Source: Methylococcaceae bacterium UBA7658 (lineage in GTDB: Bacteria > Pseudomonadota > Gammaproteobacteria > Methylococcales > Methylomonadaceae). From it: a DNA stretch of 16,003 bases. The stretch spans positions 104,394-120,396 of the forward strand of contig DLHW01000070.1 of assembly GCA_002483425.1 (NCBI GenBank), written 5' to 3'. Within the stretch, counting starts at the first letter, position 1; every line of letters begins with the position of its first letter. A model generated the notes under the pieces. That model saw only the letters and a program-made list of their open reading frames with translations. It was not told the DNA's origin and did no database searches. Shown piece after piece: positions 5,909 to 12,995 of the stretch. Position numbers and translations under genes: made by a program.

Positions 5909-7075
5909 ATGAAACAAGCTCGTCCCATTACTATCGCTTTTAGCGCGGGCGAATCGTCCGGCGATCAACATGCCGCCAGTATGTTTTTAGCGCTAAAAAA
6001 ACATTGTCCGGACCTTAAAGGTATCGGAATGGGAGGCGCTAAAATGGCCCAAGCGGGTATTGAGATCGGTTACGATTCATCCGGTATCGGGGTTATCGGG
6101 GTCGTCGAAGTGATTAAACATTACTTTGAAATACGTAGCGCGCTTCAGACCCTCAAACAATTATTGTTAGGGGAAAAACCCGACTTGCTGGTTTGCGTTG
6201 ATTACAAGGAGTTCAACTTTAAACTCGCGCGTTTCGCCAAGCAAAACGGTATTAAGGTGTTGTTTTACGTCAGCCCGCAAGTTTGGGCTTGGCGTCCGGG
6301 CCGGGTAAAGCAGTACGGCGCAGTCATCGACATGATGGCGGTTATCTTTCCTTTTGAAGTTCCGTTTTACGAAGCGGAAAAAGTGCCCGTTCGTTACGTT
6401 GGTCACCCTTCCGTCGATAAAGTCCGCCCGTTTCGCAGCAAGGAAGAAGATTTCCGGCTGTTCGGTTTGGGTCAAGCGAAGCCCATCATCGGTATTTTAC
6501 CGGGCAGCCGTGAAAATGAAATCGAACGAATGTTGCCGGTTATGCTCGAAGCTGCCCACAAACTTCAAAAAAGTTTTCCCGGCGTTCACTTTCTGTTGCC
6601 GCAAGCCGATTCGATTCCCGATACCTTGATCAACGAAAGGCTTAAATCGGCCCGGCTAATGGTTACCGTTGTCAAAAAGAAACCTTATGACGTTATTCAA
6701 TGTTGCGACGCTATCATGACCACCTCGGGTACGGCAAGCCTCGAGATCGCTCTTTTGGGTATCCCAATGGTTATCGCTTACAAATTAGCGCCGTTGACTT
6801 ATTGGCTAGGCCGATTGCTGGTAAAAACGCCCTATATCGGATTGCCCAATATTATTCTCGGCAAACCGGCCGTTAAGGAATTGATTCAGCACGACGCCGA
6901 CGCCGGTAATCTGATTACCGAACTCGGCAGACTGTTAAAAGATTCCGCTTACGCGGAAAAAATGCGTGAGGATTTACATCAAGTAAAACTGCGGTTAGGC
7001 GAAGGCGGCGGTTCGGAAAATATGGCCTTGCTGGCTTTGGAAATGTTAATGCCGGTTGATAATGCGCCAATATAA
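5909..7075 (+). CDS. lpxB: lipid-A-disaccharide synthase
   Basis: The 388-residue enzyme is a complete LpxB (E. coli 382). It joins UDP-2,3-diacylglucosamine to 2,3-diacylglucosamine-1-phosphate, forming the lipid A disaccharide at the cytoplasmic face of the inner membrane. Signature segments appear in order: SAGESSGDQHAA (12-23), VCVDYKEFNFKL with D98, YVSPQVWAWRPGRVKQY, FPFEVPFYE, VRYVGHP, GILPGSR ending at R201, TSGTASLEIALLGIPMV, and YIGLPNIILGKPAVKELIQ. The Asp at 98 and the PGSR Arg are conserved catalytic/UDP-site positions in this GT19 family. Unlike in E. coli, no lpxA, lpxD, fabZ or rnhB is adjacent. The ATG has only a poor ribosome binding site; the N-terminal motif position supports the start. 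A 13-codon ORF with a good Shine-Dalgarno lies just upstream. Confidence 0.97.
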   Translation: MKQARPITIAFSAGESSGDQHAASMFLALKKHCPDLKGIGMGGAKMAQAGIEIGYDSSGIGVIGVVEVIKHYFEIRSALQTLKQLLLGEKPDLLVCVDYKEFNFKLARFAKQNGIKVLFYVSPQVWAWRPGRVKQYGAVIDMMAVIFPFEVPFYEAEKVPVRYVGHPSVDKVRPFRSKEEDFRLFGLGQAKPIIGILPGSRENEIERMLPVMLEAAHKLQKSFPGVHFLLPQADSIPDTLINERLKSARLMVTVVKKKPYDVIQCCDAIMTTSGTASLEIALLGIPMVIAYKLAPLTYWLGRLLVKTPYIGLPNIILGKPAVKELIQHDADAGNLITELGRLLKDSAYAEKMREDLHQVKLRLGEGGGSENMALLALEMLMPVDNAPI

Positions 7076-7279
7076 AAATTATCAGCAGCCTTTAGGATTA
7101 ATGACAAACATTTTATGACGGCTGTTAGTAGTGAACCAGCGGTCAGTTTTTTCGACAGAATCTAAGCAGCCAATTACCCTTGCGAATCGATTTTCAATGG
7201 GCCTTATTCATTAGGAATGGCGTGGATGAAAAATAATTTCGCTTAGTATTTTTTCACTCGAGGCCTGGTTTTTTCGCAT
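7076..7279. other. intergenic stretch, no gene seen
   Basis: No coding frame or clear terminator is supported here after lpxB. A loose pairing of AGCAGCC (7083-7089) with GGCTGTT about 30 bases later has one mismatch and no T run, so it is not called. The stretch ends at the candidate terminal repeat of an insertion sequence remnant. Confidence 0.4.
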
Positions 7280-7396
7280 TGTAATGGTCGATAAAACCGG
7301 ACATTTTATAAGCGGCTTTCCTATAAAAATCCCGCTCAAGTTCCAGTATTCCAGTAGAGTTTGATAGTCTAACTTTGAGTGTGTGCGTTTACCATT
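7280..7396 (-). mobile_element. remnant of the 3' end of an IS3-family insertion sequence
   Basis: On the minus strand, 7396-7343 encodes NGKRTHSKLDYQTLLEYW. This resembles the C-terminal end of IS3-family OrfB (rve) transposases, which have a YNxKRxHSxLxYxxPxEYE pattern. The upstream catalytic DDE region is absent, so only the tail survives. Downstream in the same orientation, 7303-7280 begins TGTCCGG and ends ATTACA, with TG...CA ends as expected of an IS3-type terminal inverted repeat; no partner repeat is visible. The frame continues open beyond the transposase-like part and overlaps the end of the neighbouring dehydrogenase, so any ORF here is not a real gene. The transposase-tail match is from pattern recognition and is moderately secure; the terminal repeat is inference. 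Confidence 0.45.
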
Positions 7397-7442
7397 ACCC
7401 AAAAGCAGTAAGTAATTGGTGAATTTCAGGTTTTCAGATATT

Positions 7443-8156
7443 TTACCAAACCTCTGCAAACGGACGAACTTCAATCTCTGACGACCAAGCAGACGGTTTT
7501 TGTTGGGTCAGTCCATAGACTATATCCGCCACGTCATCCGGTTGAATGAAATAATTATCCGGCTTATCCGGCAGCATTTTACGAGTGCTGGGGGTATCGA
7601 CCACGCCGTCCACGATTATGGTGCCCACATGAATACCGGAAGGGCCGAGGTGCCGGGCCATCGATTCCGCCAAGCTTCTCTGCGCGGCTTTGGCCGGCGC
7701 AAATGCCGCGGTTTTCGCACCGCCCCGGCGGGATGCAGTGGCTCCGATAAAAACGATGTTACCGCACTTAGCTGCTTTCATGTGCGGGATCACCTGTTTC
7801 GACACAAGCAGGGAACCTAAGGCATTGACCCGCCAGCTTTGTTCAAATTCTTCCGGCGTTATTTCTTCAACGGATTTCCAGATACCTGATCCAGCATTGA
7901 AAATAACGGTATGAATATCCCCCATTTCATGGTGAATGGCTGAAAATACCCGCTCGACTGAAGCAGCATCCGTCACATCGCACGCATAAGCTCGCGAGCC
8001 ATTTATTTCTTTTGCCAGGGCATTCGTATAATCGGTCTGACGAGCCAATAGGGCTAACTGATAACCCGCCAAGCCGAATCGGCGAGCGAAAGCAGCGCCA
8101 TTGCCAGGCCCTACACCAATAACTACGCAGACAGGTTGTTTGGGTTGATCTTTCAT
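7443..8156 (-). CDS. atypical short-chain dehydrogenase/reductase (SDR), FxxxK active-site variant
   Basis: The 237-residue protein has a Rossmann fold of the SDR family. The nucleotide-binding GxGxGNG spans 14-20 (GVGPGNG), CDV is at 59-61, NAG at 87-89 and the structural N111. In the active site the usual YxxxK reads F152-A-P-A-K156, so the catalytic Tyr is replaced by Phe, while Lys156 and a Ser at 142 (GATAS) are present. I recall a subfamily with FAxAK and a following SMARELGPxGIHVAHVxIDG; this protein has SMARHLGPSGIHVGTIIVDG, so the Phe is probably a subfamily trait and not a mutation. Reaction and substrate are unknown, and it may not be a classic oxidoreductase. It starts 6 bases after the GST-like gene and is the last gene of the minus-strand run. 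Confidence 0.88.
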   Translation of the reverse strand: MKDQPKQPVCVVIGVGPGNGAAFARRFGLAGYQLALLARQTDYTNALAKEINGSRAYACDVTDAASVERVFSAIHHEMGDIHTVIFNAGSGIWKSVEEITPEEFEQSWRVNALGSLLVSKQVIPHMKAAKCGNIVFIGATASRRGGAKTAAFAPAKAAQRSLAESMARHLGPSGIHVGTIIVDGVVDTPSTRKMLPDKPDNYFIQPDDVADIVYGLTQQKPSAWSSEIEVRPFAEVW

Positions 8157-8162
8157 CGTTAA

Positions 8163-8801
8163 TTATGTCCAATGAGGCGGGACAGTTTTAGCAAAATAAG
8201 GCTGTTGCTCAAACTGCGCCATAAATCCAGCCAACTTTGCACCAATAAGATCGCCGACACCCAGTTGAGGTTTGCGCTGGCCGATTCGTTTTAGTACAGC
8301 CAGCAAAGGGTAGATGGTAAAATCCGCTGCCGAAATTGTACCGGCAAAGAACTGGCTGTGCAGGACATTTTCAAAGTAGTCCAAGTGCTGGCTTAACCCA
8401 TTCAAAGCCGTCGATAGTGCAACAGGGTCGCTATCTCCATCGCCATTTAACAGCGTCAACTCCATCAATCGCCGTACTGCCGGATACAGGTAGCTATACG
8501 CTTCCGCCGATAACCGGCGAACGATGGCACGGTCTCGAATAGTTGACGGGAAAACCGGAAAATCAGGATAACGCTCTTCTAAATATTCCACGATGGTTGA
8601 TGCTTCCCATAAGGCAAAACCTTCATCGACTACTGCGGGTACTTTACCATGCGGGTTGATGGCCAAATAAGTTGGTTTTTTCAATTCACCATTTTGTAGT
8701 GACAGCAAATTAAACTCATAGGGCAGTTGCTTGTGTTCCAAAACAAGCCAAACATTCCATGAAAAAGGCGATCCAGAACCGTAATAAAATTGGATACTCA
8801 T
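8163..8801 (-). CDS. glutathione S-transferase family protein
   Basis: The 212-residue soluble protein has a thioredoxin-like N-terminal domain and an all-helical C-terminal domain. The N-terminus has FYYGSGSPFSWNVWL, with Ser residues in the position of the GST catalytic Ser/Tyr. HGKVPAVVD supplies the cis-proline (P55), and LWEASTIVEYLEERYP supplies the glutathione gamma-glutamyl-binding E66/S68 pair. The helical domain contains TISAADFTIYPLLAVL, with the conserved Asp of the N-capping box. GSTs of this type join glutathione to electrophiles or reduce peroxides; the substrate here cannot be told. AAGGA lies 9 bases before the ATG. It sits between a MAPEG gene and the SDR gene, so soluble and membrane glutathione-linked proteins are encoded side by side. 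Confidence 0.92.
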   Translation of the reverse strand: MSIQFYYGSGSPFSWNVWLVLEHKQLPYEFNLLSLQNGELKKPTYLAINPHGKVPAVVDEGFALWEASTIVEYLEERYPDFPVFPSTIRDRAIVRRLSAEAYSYLYPAVRRLMELTLLNGDGDSDPVALSTALNGLSQHLDYFENVLHSQFFAGTISAADFTIYPLLAVLKRIGQRKPQLGVGDLIGAKLAGFMAQFEQQPYFAKTVPPHWT

Positions 8802-8831
8802 TAGTTTTTCCTTCTGAAATTAACAGGGGAT

Positions 8832-9236
8832 TCAGACTGTGCTCAATACGGTTATAGCCAATGTCGTCTGGCAGATAAATCCGGCCACAAAGGCAAGCGT
8901 ACGAATGACAGGGATAGCCGCAACGTAAGCAATGACATGAATTAACCGCGCAATAAAGTAGATCAAGCAAACGGTTGCTGTCATTGAGGTGCTTATCCCC
9001 GCAAAGTGGATAATCAACGCTAACGGTGCGAAGATCGCCAAGTTCTCGATAGCATTGGCATGAGCATTCATCAATCTTTCAGCCCACAATGCCTCTGGTT
9101 TTAACGTTGGCGGCTTTAATGTTACCCAAGCACCGATTTCAATAATACGATTGACAATAATCGGCACCCAAAAAAGGGCTGTCATCAAAATGGTTACAGT
9201 TAGCCAATAAATTTCAGGTGAAATGATGCCCTGCAT
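8832..9236 (-). CDS. MAPEG family membrane protein
   Basis: The 134-residue protein has four predicted membrane helices (about 8-27, 62-80, 82-100, 110-130). It also has the MAPEG hallmark ERLMNAHANAIENLAIFAPL at 53-72, with N57, H59, N61, E64 and N65. The family (membrane-associated proteins in eicosanoid and glutathione metabolism) includes microsomal glutathione transferases and bacterial members often of unknown activity. Its first helix is followed by a loop with LKPPTLKPEALWAER. AAAGGT about 8 bases before the ATG supports the start. It is 30 bases upstream of the GST-like gene and 55 bases downstream of the SnoaL-like gene, all on the minus strand. Trapped glutathione-dependent detoxification of lipophilic electrophiles is a reasonable guess for the pair. 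Confidence 0.88.
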   Translation of the reverse strand: MQGIISPEIYWLTVTILMTALFWVPIIVNRIIEIGAWVTLKPPTLKPEALWAERLMNAHANAIENLAIFAPLALIIHFAGISTSMTATVCLIYFIARLIHVIAYVAAIPVIRTLAFVAGFICQTTLAITVLSTV

Positions 9237-9281
9237 AATTTTTACCTTTATGAAGTTATTTAGTTGAAGGCAGCTAATGGA

Positions 9282-9301
9282 AGCTGGTCAATTAACCAGC
9301 T
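9282..9301 (-). promoter_or_regulatory. hairpin over the stop codon of the SnoaL-like gene
   Basis: AGCTGGT (9282-9288) pairs perfectly with ACCAGCT (9295-9301) around the 6-base loop CAATTA. The loop contains the stop codon (9292-9294) of the SnoaL-like gene. No T run follows in either direction, so it is not a standard intrinsic terminator. Its position between the second and third genes of the run suggests mRNA processing, stabilisation or partial attenuation. Confidence 0.4.
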
Positions 9302-9786
9302 CGCACAGCCTGCTGGTATGCCTCAAGCAATTGAGGATCATCGATGGAACCGTGATGATGAACTTGCCGCCAACCAACGTCCGCGCCAAACCACTGGACA
9401 ATACGGCTGGTTCGAATGGTAAGCGCTATGGTTTGGTTATTCAGGGTAAACTCACCGTGCTCTCGTCCGGCAAAGACGATCATGTTTTCTGTCTCGAATT
9501 CAACGATGTCATCCAGTTCAACCCAGACTGACGCTGCCCCGGAGAAGATCCGGCTATAGAGAGCAGCAATTGGCTCGTATCTCCGCAAGATACCACCTAA
9601 TGGGTTATTTAACTGGATAAGATCATGCTCAGCCCAGACCTGTTTTAGCACAGTCAAGTCGCGATGGTTGAAAGCGTAATAAAACGATTCCATCAACATA
9701 CGTGCACCGTCGATCCCATGTTCCTTGGTTCTATCGATTTTGTTTTCGGAAGCACGGCCATAACACAGTTGATATTGTTTGATCAT
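9292..9786 (-). CDS. SnoaL/NTF2-like fold protein (DUF4440-type)
   Basis: The 164-residue protein appears to be a cone-shaped NTF2-like fold, with a helix ESFYYAFNHRDLTVLKQVWAEHD, then NPLGGILRRYEPIAALYSRIFSGAASVWVELDDIVEF, and beta strands ending TSRIVQWFGADVGWRQVHHHGS. The W..VHHHGS ending is typical of SnoaL_3 or DUF4440 proteins, which include polyketide cyclases, ketosteroid isomerase-like enzymes and many proteins of unknown role. No specific substrate can be named. Its ATG overlaps the stop of the upstream membrane protein gene (ATGA at 9783-9786), so the two are translationally coupled and are probably made together. An alternative shorter start at the in-frame Met30 or Met32 would remove an unusual basic N-terminus. 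A hairpin covers its stop codon. Confidence 0.85.
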   Translation of the reverse strand: MIKQYQLCYGRASENKIDRTKEHGIDGARMLMESFYYAFNHRDLTVLKQVWAEHDLIQLNNPLGGILRRYEPIAALYSRIFSGAASVWVELDDIVEFETENMIVFAGREHGEFTLNNQTIALTIRTSRIVQWFGADVGWRQVHHHGSIDDPQLLEAYQQAVRAG

Positions 9787-10466
9787 GCTTGCTGCACCTG
9801 AACAGTTGAACGATCCTTACCCAGTAGTTTCCAGATAGAAATAAGATGAAACCACAACCAAAGGGGTGCCGGAAGGAAAACCGCATACATCATGGCATGG
9901 TGTGGCGTTATGGTTGGTAGTAGAACTAAAGCAAGCGTACTGGCAACCACTAAAATATCGGCCATGCCGAAAATATTGGCAAACCAGGCCCGACGAACTT
10001 CATCCGTATGGGTAGCAAAACTAAAAGCTGCAATCAGGCCAAAGAAACCGGCAGCAATATGTGTCCAGCCATCCAGTATGCCAAAGGTTAGCGGTAATCC
10101 TCCCAAGCTGGCTTGCATGAGAAAATTAGCGCCAAAGAGTACCCGAATGCCCTGCAATAAAAGCAGTTGCTGCTGACTTAGAGCTAACAGTTTTGCACGA
10201 ATCGACGTGACAAAAAACAGCAATGCCCCAACCGCAGCGACTGCAAAAATAACAATCGCTAGAAAAGCTACGCCTGAAATATCTTCCGGAAACAAACTTT
10301 TGCTTGAAAGACCAAGGTGCAACAGCCCAAGCCAGGCTAACAATCCTATGCCAATACCAATTGGTAATTTACTTTTCATGTCTCCTAGCGAGATAACCCA
10401 GAGTGTGTAAACAATCATCATCAAATCGAGAAAGATGGCGATGCCGGTGGTGGTAAATTCAAACAT
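9783..10466 (-). CDS. multi-pass membrane protein of unknown function
   Basis: I do not recognise this 227-residue protein. It is strongly hydrophobic, with about seven likely membrane helices: roughly 5-27, 35-53, 63-88, 101-123, 130-150, 163-185 and 190-213. Hydrophilic parts are short, including GDMKSKLP at 28-35, and ATHTDEVRRAW near 150-160. The C-terminus (LLGKDRSTVQVQQA) is polar. No catalytic or transport motif is clear. AAGGAG 8 bases before the ATG is the best ribosome binding site in the window, so the gene is probably well translated. It is the first gene of the minus-strand run, and is read divergently from the AraC regulator, the arrangement expected of a regulated operon. Its stop overlaps the next gene. 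Confidence 0.85.
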   Translation of the reverse strand: MFEFTTTGIAIFLDLMMIVYTLWVISLGDMKSKLPIGIGIGLLAWLGLLHLGLSSKSLFPEDISGVAFLAIVIFAVAAVGALLFFVTSIRAKLLALSQQQLLLLQGIRVLFGANFLMQASLGGLPLTFGILDGWTHIAAGFFGLIAAFSFATHTDEVRRAWFANIFGMADILVVASTLALVLLPTITPHHAMMYAVFLPAPLWLWFHLISIWKLLGKDRSTVQVQQA

Positions 10467-10467
10467 A

Positions 10468-10512
10468 TTGAGAACTCCTTAAATAGCTGTTATGGTGATG
10501 CACAGAATAACA
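10468..10512 (+). promoter_or_regulatory. candidate araC-type gene promoter with overlapping inverted repeat (possible operator)
   Basis: TTGAGA (10468-10473; 5 of 6 to consensus) and TATGGT (10491-10496; 4 of 6) are exactly 17 bases apart, a plausible sigma-70 promoter reading toward the regulator, with a leader of about 29 bases. TGTTAT (10488-10493) and ATAACA (10507-10512) form a perfect 6-base inverted repeat with a 13-base spacer, lying over the -10 element and the expected start. This is a position suited to repression or autoregulation. The site is within the 65-base gap shared with the divergent membrane protein gene, so it might control both. No sharp promoter for the divergent operon was found. 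Confidence 0.4.
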
Positions 10513-10531
10513 ACGCCATCCAATTGTAACA

Positions 10532-11533
10532 ATGACCGAAGCTGCCAATATTTATGCTGAAACTATCGGCATGGAAGATAATTTATGTGTATTGAGTGAT
10601 ACGCTTAATTCCATGCGGATCAGTGGCAGTATCCTGTTAAATGAGGATTATGTTCCACCTTGGGGCATTTCTATTCCGAATGCCCATAAATTAGCGAAGC
10701 TATTAAAAGTTAAGCGGGATGAACAAGTAATCGCATTTCATTTGGTTAAACGCGGATACGTTGAACTCACCCCTGAAGGTTCCGATCCGATTATCATCGA
10801 AGCGGGAGAAATGGCTATTTGCTTTGGCGGCGGCGCACATCGGTTATCGCAAGATTCCAATCAAGAAGCCGTGTCGGTAGAAACCCTGCTCCAGAAAAGC
10901 AACAATCCATTTAAACCAATTGCGGGAAACAAAGTACGGAGTACTTCGCTGATGTGCGGTGTTTTTATGACGCGCAATAGTGAACTTAACCCGCTGTTTT
11001 CGGCATTGCCGGCAATATTACATTCATCGGCATTTCGTCCTGGCACACTGCATAATTTGCCAGGCGTAGTGGACTGGCTAAGCAAAGAAACCGAGCAAAC
11101 AACCCGCTGCACTTTCGTTATCGAGCGGCTTCTGGAGTTACTCTGTGCCGAAGTGATGCGTTTTCATTTGGAAACTGTCCCGCCTGAATCAAGATGGTTC
11201 ACCGGCATTAAAGATCCCGTGATTGGCCGCGCGCTCGGCCTGATCCATTCCAGCCCCGGCGTGAACTGGTCAGTCAACCGGCTTGCCCAGAGGGTCGCTA
11301 TGTCGCCATCCCGGTTTGCCGCGCGATTCACCATTACACTGGGTGATAGTCCAATGGCTTATATAACGAAGTGGCGCATGAATAAGGCGGGACGGTTATT
11401 GGCGGAATCGCAACGAAGTGTCGAGGAAATTGCAGCCGAAGTGGGATACGAAAACGTCACTGCCTTTAGCCGTGCGTTCAAAAGACATCTAGGGATGCCT
11501 CCCACAGCTTGGCGTTCTCGATATGGTGAATAA
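10532..11533 (+). CDS. AraC family transcriptional regulator with N-terminal cupin domain
   Basis: The 333-residue regulator has an N-terminal cupin-like sensor domain (Cupin_6 type, about 19-200), including GYVELTPEGSDPIIIEAGEMAICFGGGAHRL. The C-terminal AraC DNA-binding domain (about 226-333) has two helix-turn-helix units. The first is around W246 (VNRLAQRVAMSPSRFAARF) and the second VEEIAAEVGYENVTAFSRAFKRHLGMPPTAWR. Cupin_6 AraC proteins commonly control divergent enzymes for small organic compounds or stress. The ATG at 10532 lacks a clear ribosome binding site; an in-frame ATG at 10571 gives MEDNLCVLSDTLNSMRISG, closer to the usual Cupin_6 N-terminus, and is a real alternative. It is read divergently from the five-gene minus-strand run and converges with the outer membrane efflux gene 6 bases away. 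Control of the divergent run is likely by position. Confidence 0.93.
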   Translation: MTEAANIYAETIGMEDNLCVLSDTLNSMRISGSILLNEDYVPPWGISIPNAHKLAKLLKVKRDEQVIAFHLVKRGYVELTPEGSDPIIIEAGEMAICFGGGAHRLSQDSNQEAVSVETLLQKSNNPFKPIAGNKVRSTSLMCGVFMTRNSELNPLFSALPAILHSSAFRPGTLHNLPGVVDWLSKETEQTTRCTFVIERLLELLCAEVMRFHLETVPPESRWFTGIKDPVIGRALGLIHSSPGVNWSVNRLAQRVAMSPSRFAARFTITLGDSPMAYITKWRMNKAGRLLAESQRSVEEIAAEVGYENVTAFSRAFKRHLGMPPTAWRSRYGE

Positions 11534-11539
11534 AAACAT

Positions 11540-12982
11540 TTACTCGGCGGTATTTTTCGAACCTTGATTCCACCCCCCGCCAAAAGCTCTATAAAGAGAG
11601 ACAATGGCAACCGAAATGGCGGTGTTGGATTTGGTTGTTTCATCCAACAAGGCTAATTCATTTTTTTGCGCATCCACTACGGCAAGATAGTTTTCTGCAC
11701 CTTTGTTATACAGCAACTGTTTTTGCTCATATGCCGTTTTAGCTGAAGCTTCGGCCAATGTGAAATTATTAGACTGTCCGGTAGCGGTTCGATAAGCTAT
11801 ATAAGCATTTTCAACGTCTTCCATTGCCAACAGGAAAGTTTTTTCGTAATTCACCGCAGCTTGCTGTAAACGGCTGTCGGCTGCGCTGATATAAGCCCTT
11901 ATTCGTCCGGCATTGAAAATAGGGGCAGTCAAGCCGGTGCCGAGGCTGTACACGCTTTCGGCAAGGTTGGAAAAACCACCCACGGCTATGGCGCCGTAGC
12001 CCGCACTGGCTGCAAGCTGGATTTTGGGGAATAAGTCGGTACGGGCGGAACCTAGTTTGGCAGCTGCCGCTGTGATCTCGGTTTTAGCCATCCTAAGATC
12101 AGGACGTTGTGTCAACAATTCCACCGGTAATAGAGCGGGTACGATGGGTAAGTTTACGAGTTCAGCCTGTGGGATACTTAGCTTGGTTTCCATAGTGGCT
12201 GGCGGCAGACCTAATAAGATACTTAGCCGGTAAATTAATGCCGAGGCGGATTGTGTTAACCAAGGTAACACCGCTTCGGACGCTGATAATAGGGCTTTCT
12301 GGCCAGAAAGGTCAGCGCTATTGGCCAAACCAGCACGATGAAAGGCACGAAGCGCCCTAAGCTTTTCTTGGTTAACAGCGATTGTTTTTTGTTGAATCGC
12401 AACCCTTTGTTGAACGCCCCGCAGTTCTAGATAATTCGTTGCGACTTGCGCCAATAAGCCGACTTGCACGGCGCTTAGCGTTTCTTCGGCACCCACGGCT
12501 TGAGCTAGAACGGCTTCTTTATCCAATTGTCTGCCACCGAATAAATCGATCTCCCAACGCGCGGTCAACCCTCCGCTAACCGAGTCGCCGGTAGGCGTGA
12601 TCAATTGAATACCCCGGCTGCCGGGAACGCCAATGATCCGGTCGATCTTCTTCTCTCGCCCACCCGAAGCATACAAGTCCACGCTGGGATAGAACGCTGA
12701 TTCGGTCACCGTTACCAAAGCCTTGACTTCCTTGATGTGTGCTTGGGCTATTTTGATGTCATGGTTCGCGGTCAATGCTTGGGCGACCAAGTCATTCAAC
12801 AGTGGATCGTGGAAGCCTTGCCACCAGCGCTTTAAGTCCGGTTTGGTTGTTGCCGCTTTTGGTTGATTGCCCCAATGTTCGGGCGGGCTCAGCTTAACCT
12901 GGCCGGAAACACGGGTCGGCGTACAGGCACTTAATGCCAAATATGAAATAATAATTGCAGTGATGGTTTTGTGTTTCATCAT
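11540..12982 (-). CDS. outer membrane efflux lipoprotein, NodT/OprM family (RND pump channel)
   Basis: From the ATG at 12982 the protein has 480 residues. It begins with a lipoprotein signal peptide, MMKHKTITAIIISYLALSAC, the lipobox LSAC giving lipidation at C20. It has the two outer membrane efflux repeats of the NodT/TolC family: WWQGFHDPLLNDLVAQAL, ARWEIDLFGG, LLAQVATNYLELRGVQQR, RPDLRMAKTEI near the midpoint, then TAPIFNAGRIRAYI and YLAVVDAQKNELAL. The family forms a trimeric outer membrane channel for RND or MFS efflux. The frame also opens further upstream at 13012, overlapping the pump gene by 17 bases and giving an awkward N-terminus, so I chose the later ATG. It is intact, unlike the pump gene immediately upstream on the same strand, which is broken by several lesions. 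It converges with the AraC gene. Confidence 0.93.
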   Translation of the reverse strand: MMKHKTITAIIISYLALSACTPTRVSGQVKLSPPEHWGNQPKAATTKPDLKRWWQGFHDPLLNDLVAQALTANHDIKIAQAHIKEVKALVTVTESAFYPSVDLYASGGREKKIDRIIGVPGSRGIQLITPTGDSVSGGLTARWEIDLFGGRQLDKEAVLAQAVGAEETLSAVQVGLLAQVATNYLELRGVQQRVAIQQKTIAVNQEKLRALRAFHRAGLANSADLSGQKALLSASEAVLPWLTQSASALIYRLSILLGLPPATMETKLSIPQAELVNLPIVPALLPVELLTQRPDLRMAKTEITAAAAKLGSARTDLFPKIQLAASAGYGAIAVGGFSNLAESVYSLGTGLTAPIFNAGRIRAYISAADSRLQQAAVNYEKTFLLAMEDVENAYIAYRTATGQSNNFTLAEASAKTAYEQKQLLYNKGAENYLAVVDAQKNELALLDETTKSNTAISVAIVSLYRAFGGGWNQGSKNTAE

Positions 12983-12995
12983 GTAGAGACCAAAC

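Noticed and set aside
5909..7075. lpxB standing alone without lpxA, lpxD or rnhB as a novelty
   Set aside because: Separation of lpxB from the E. coli-type cluster occurs in other gammaproteobacteria, and the gene itself is ordinary.
7211..7474. 87-codon minus-strand frame at the 3' end of the SDR gene
   Set aside because: It overlaps the SDR end out of frame and only its middle resembles an IS3 transposase tail, so it is a remnant, not a gene.
9892..10176. 94-codon plus-strand frame opposite the membrane protein gene
   Set aside because: Its Lys/Pro/Ser-rich translation is what a reversed hydrophobic membrane protein gene produces; no start signal.
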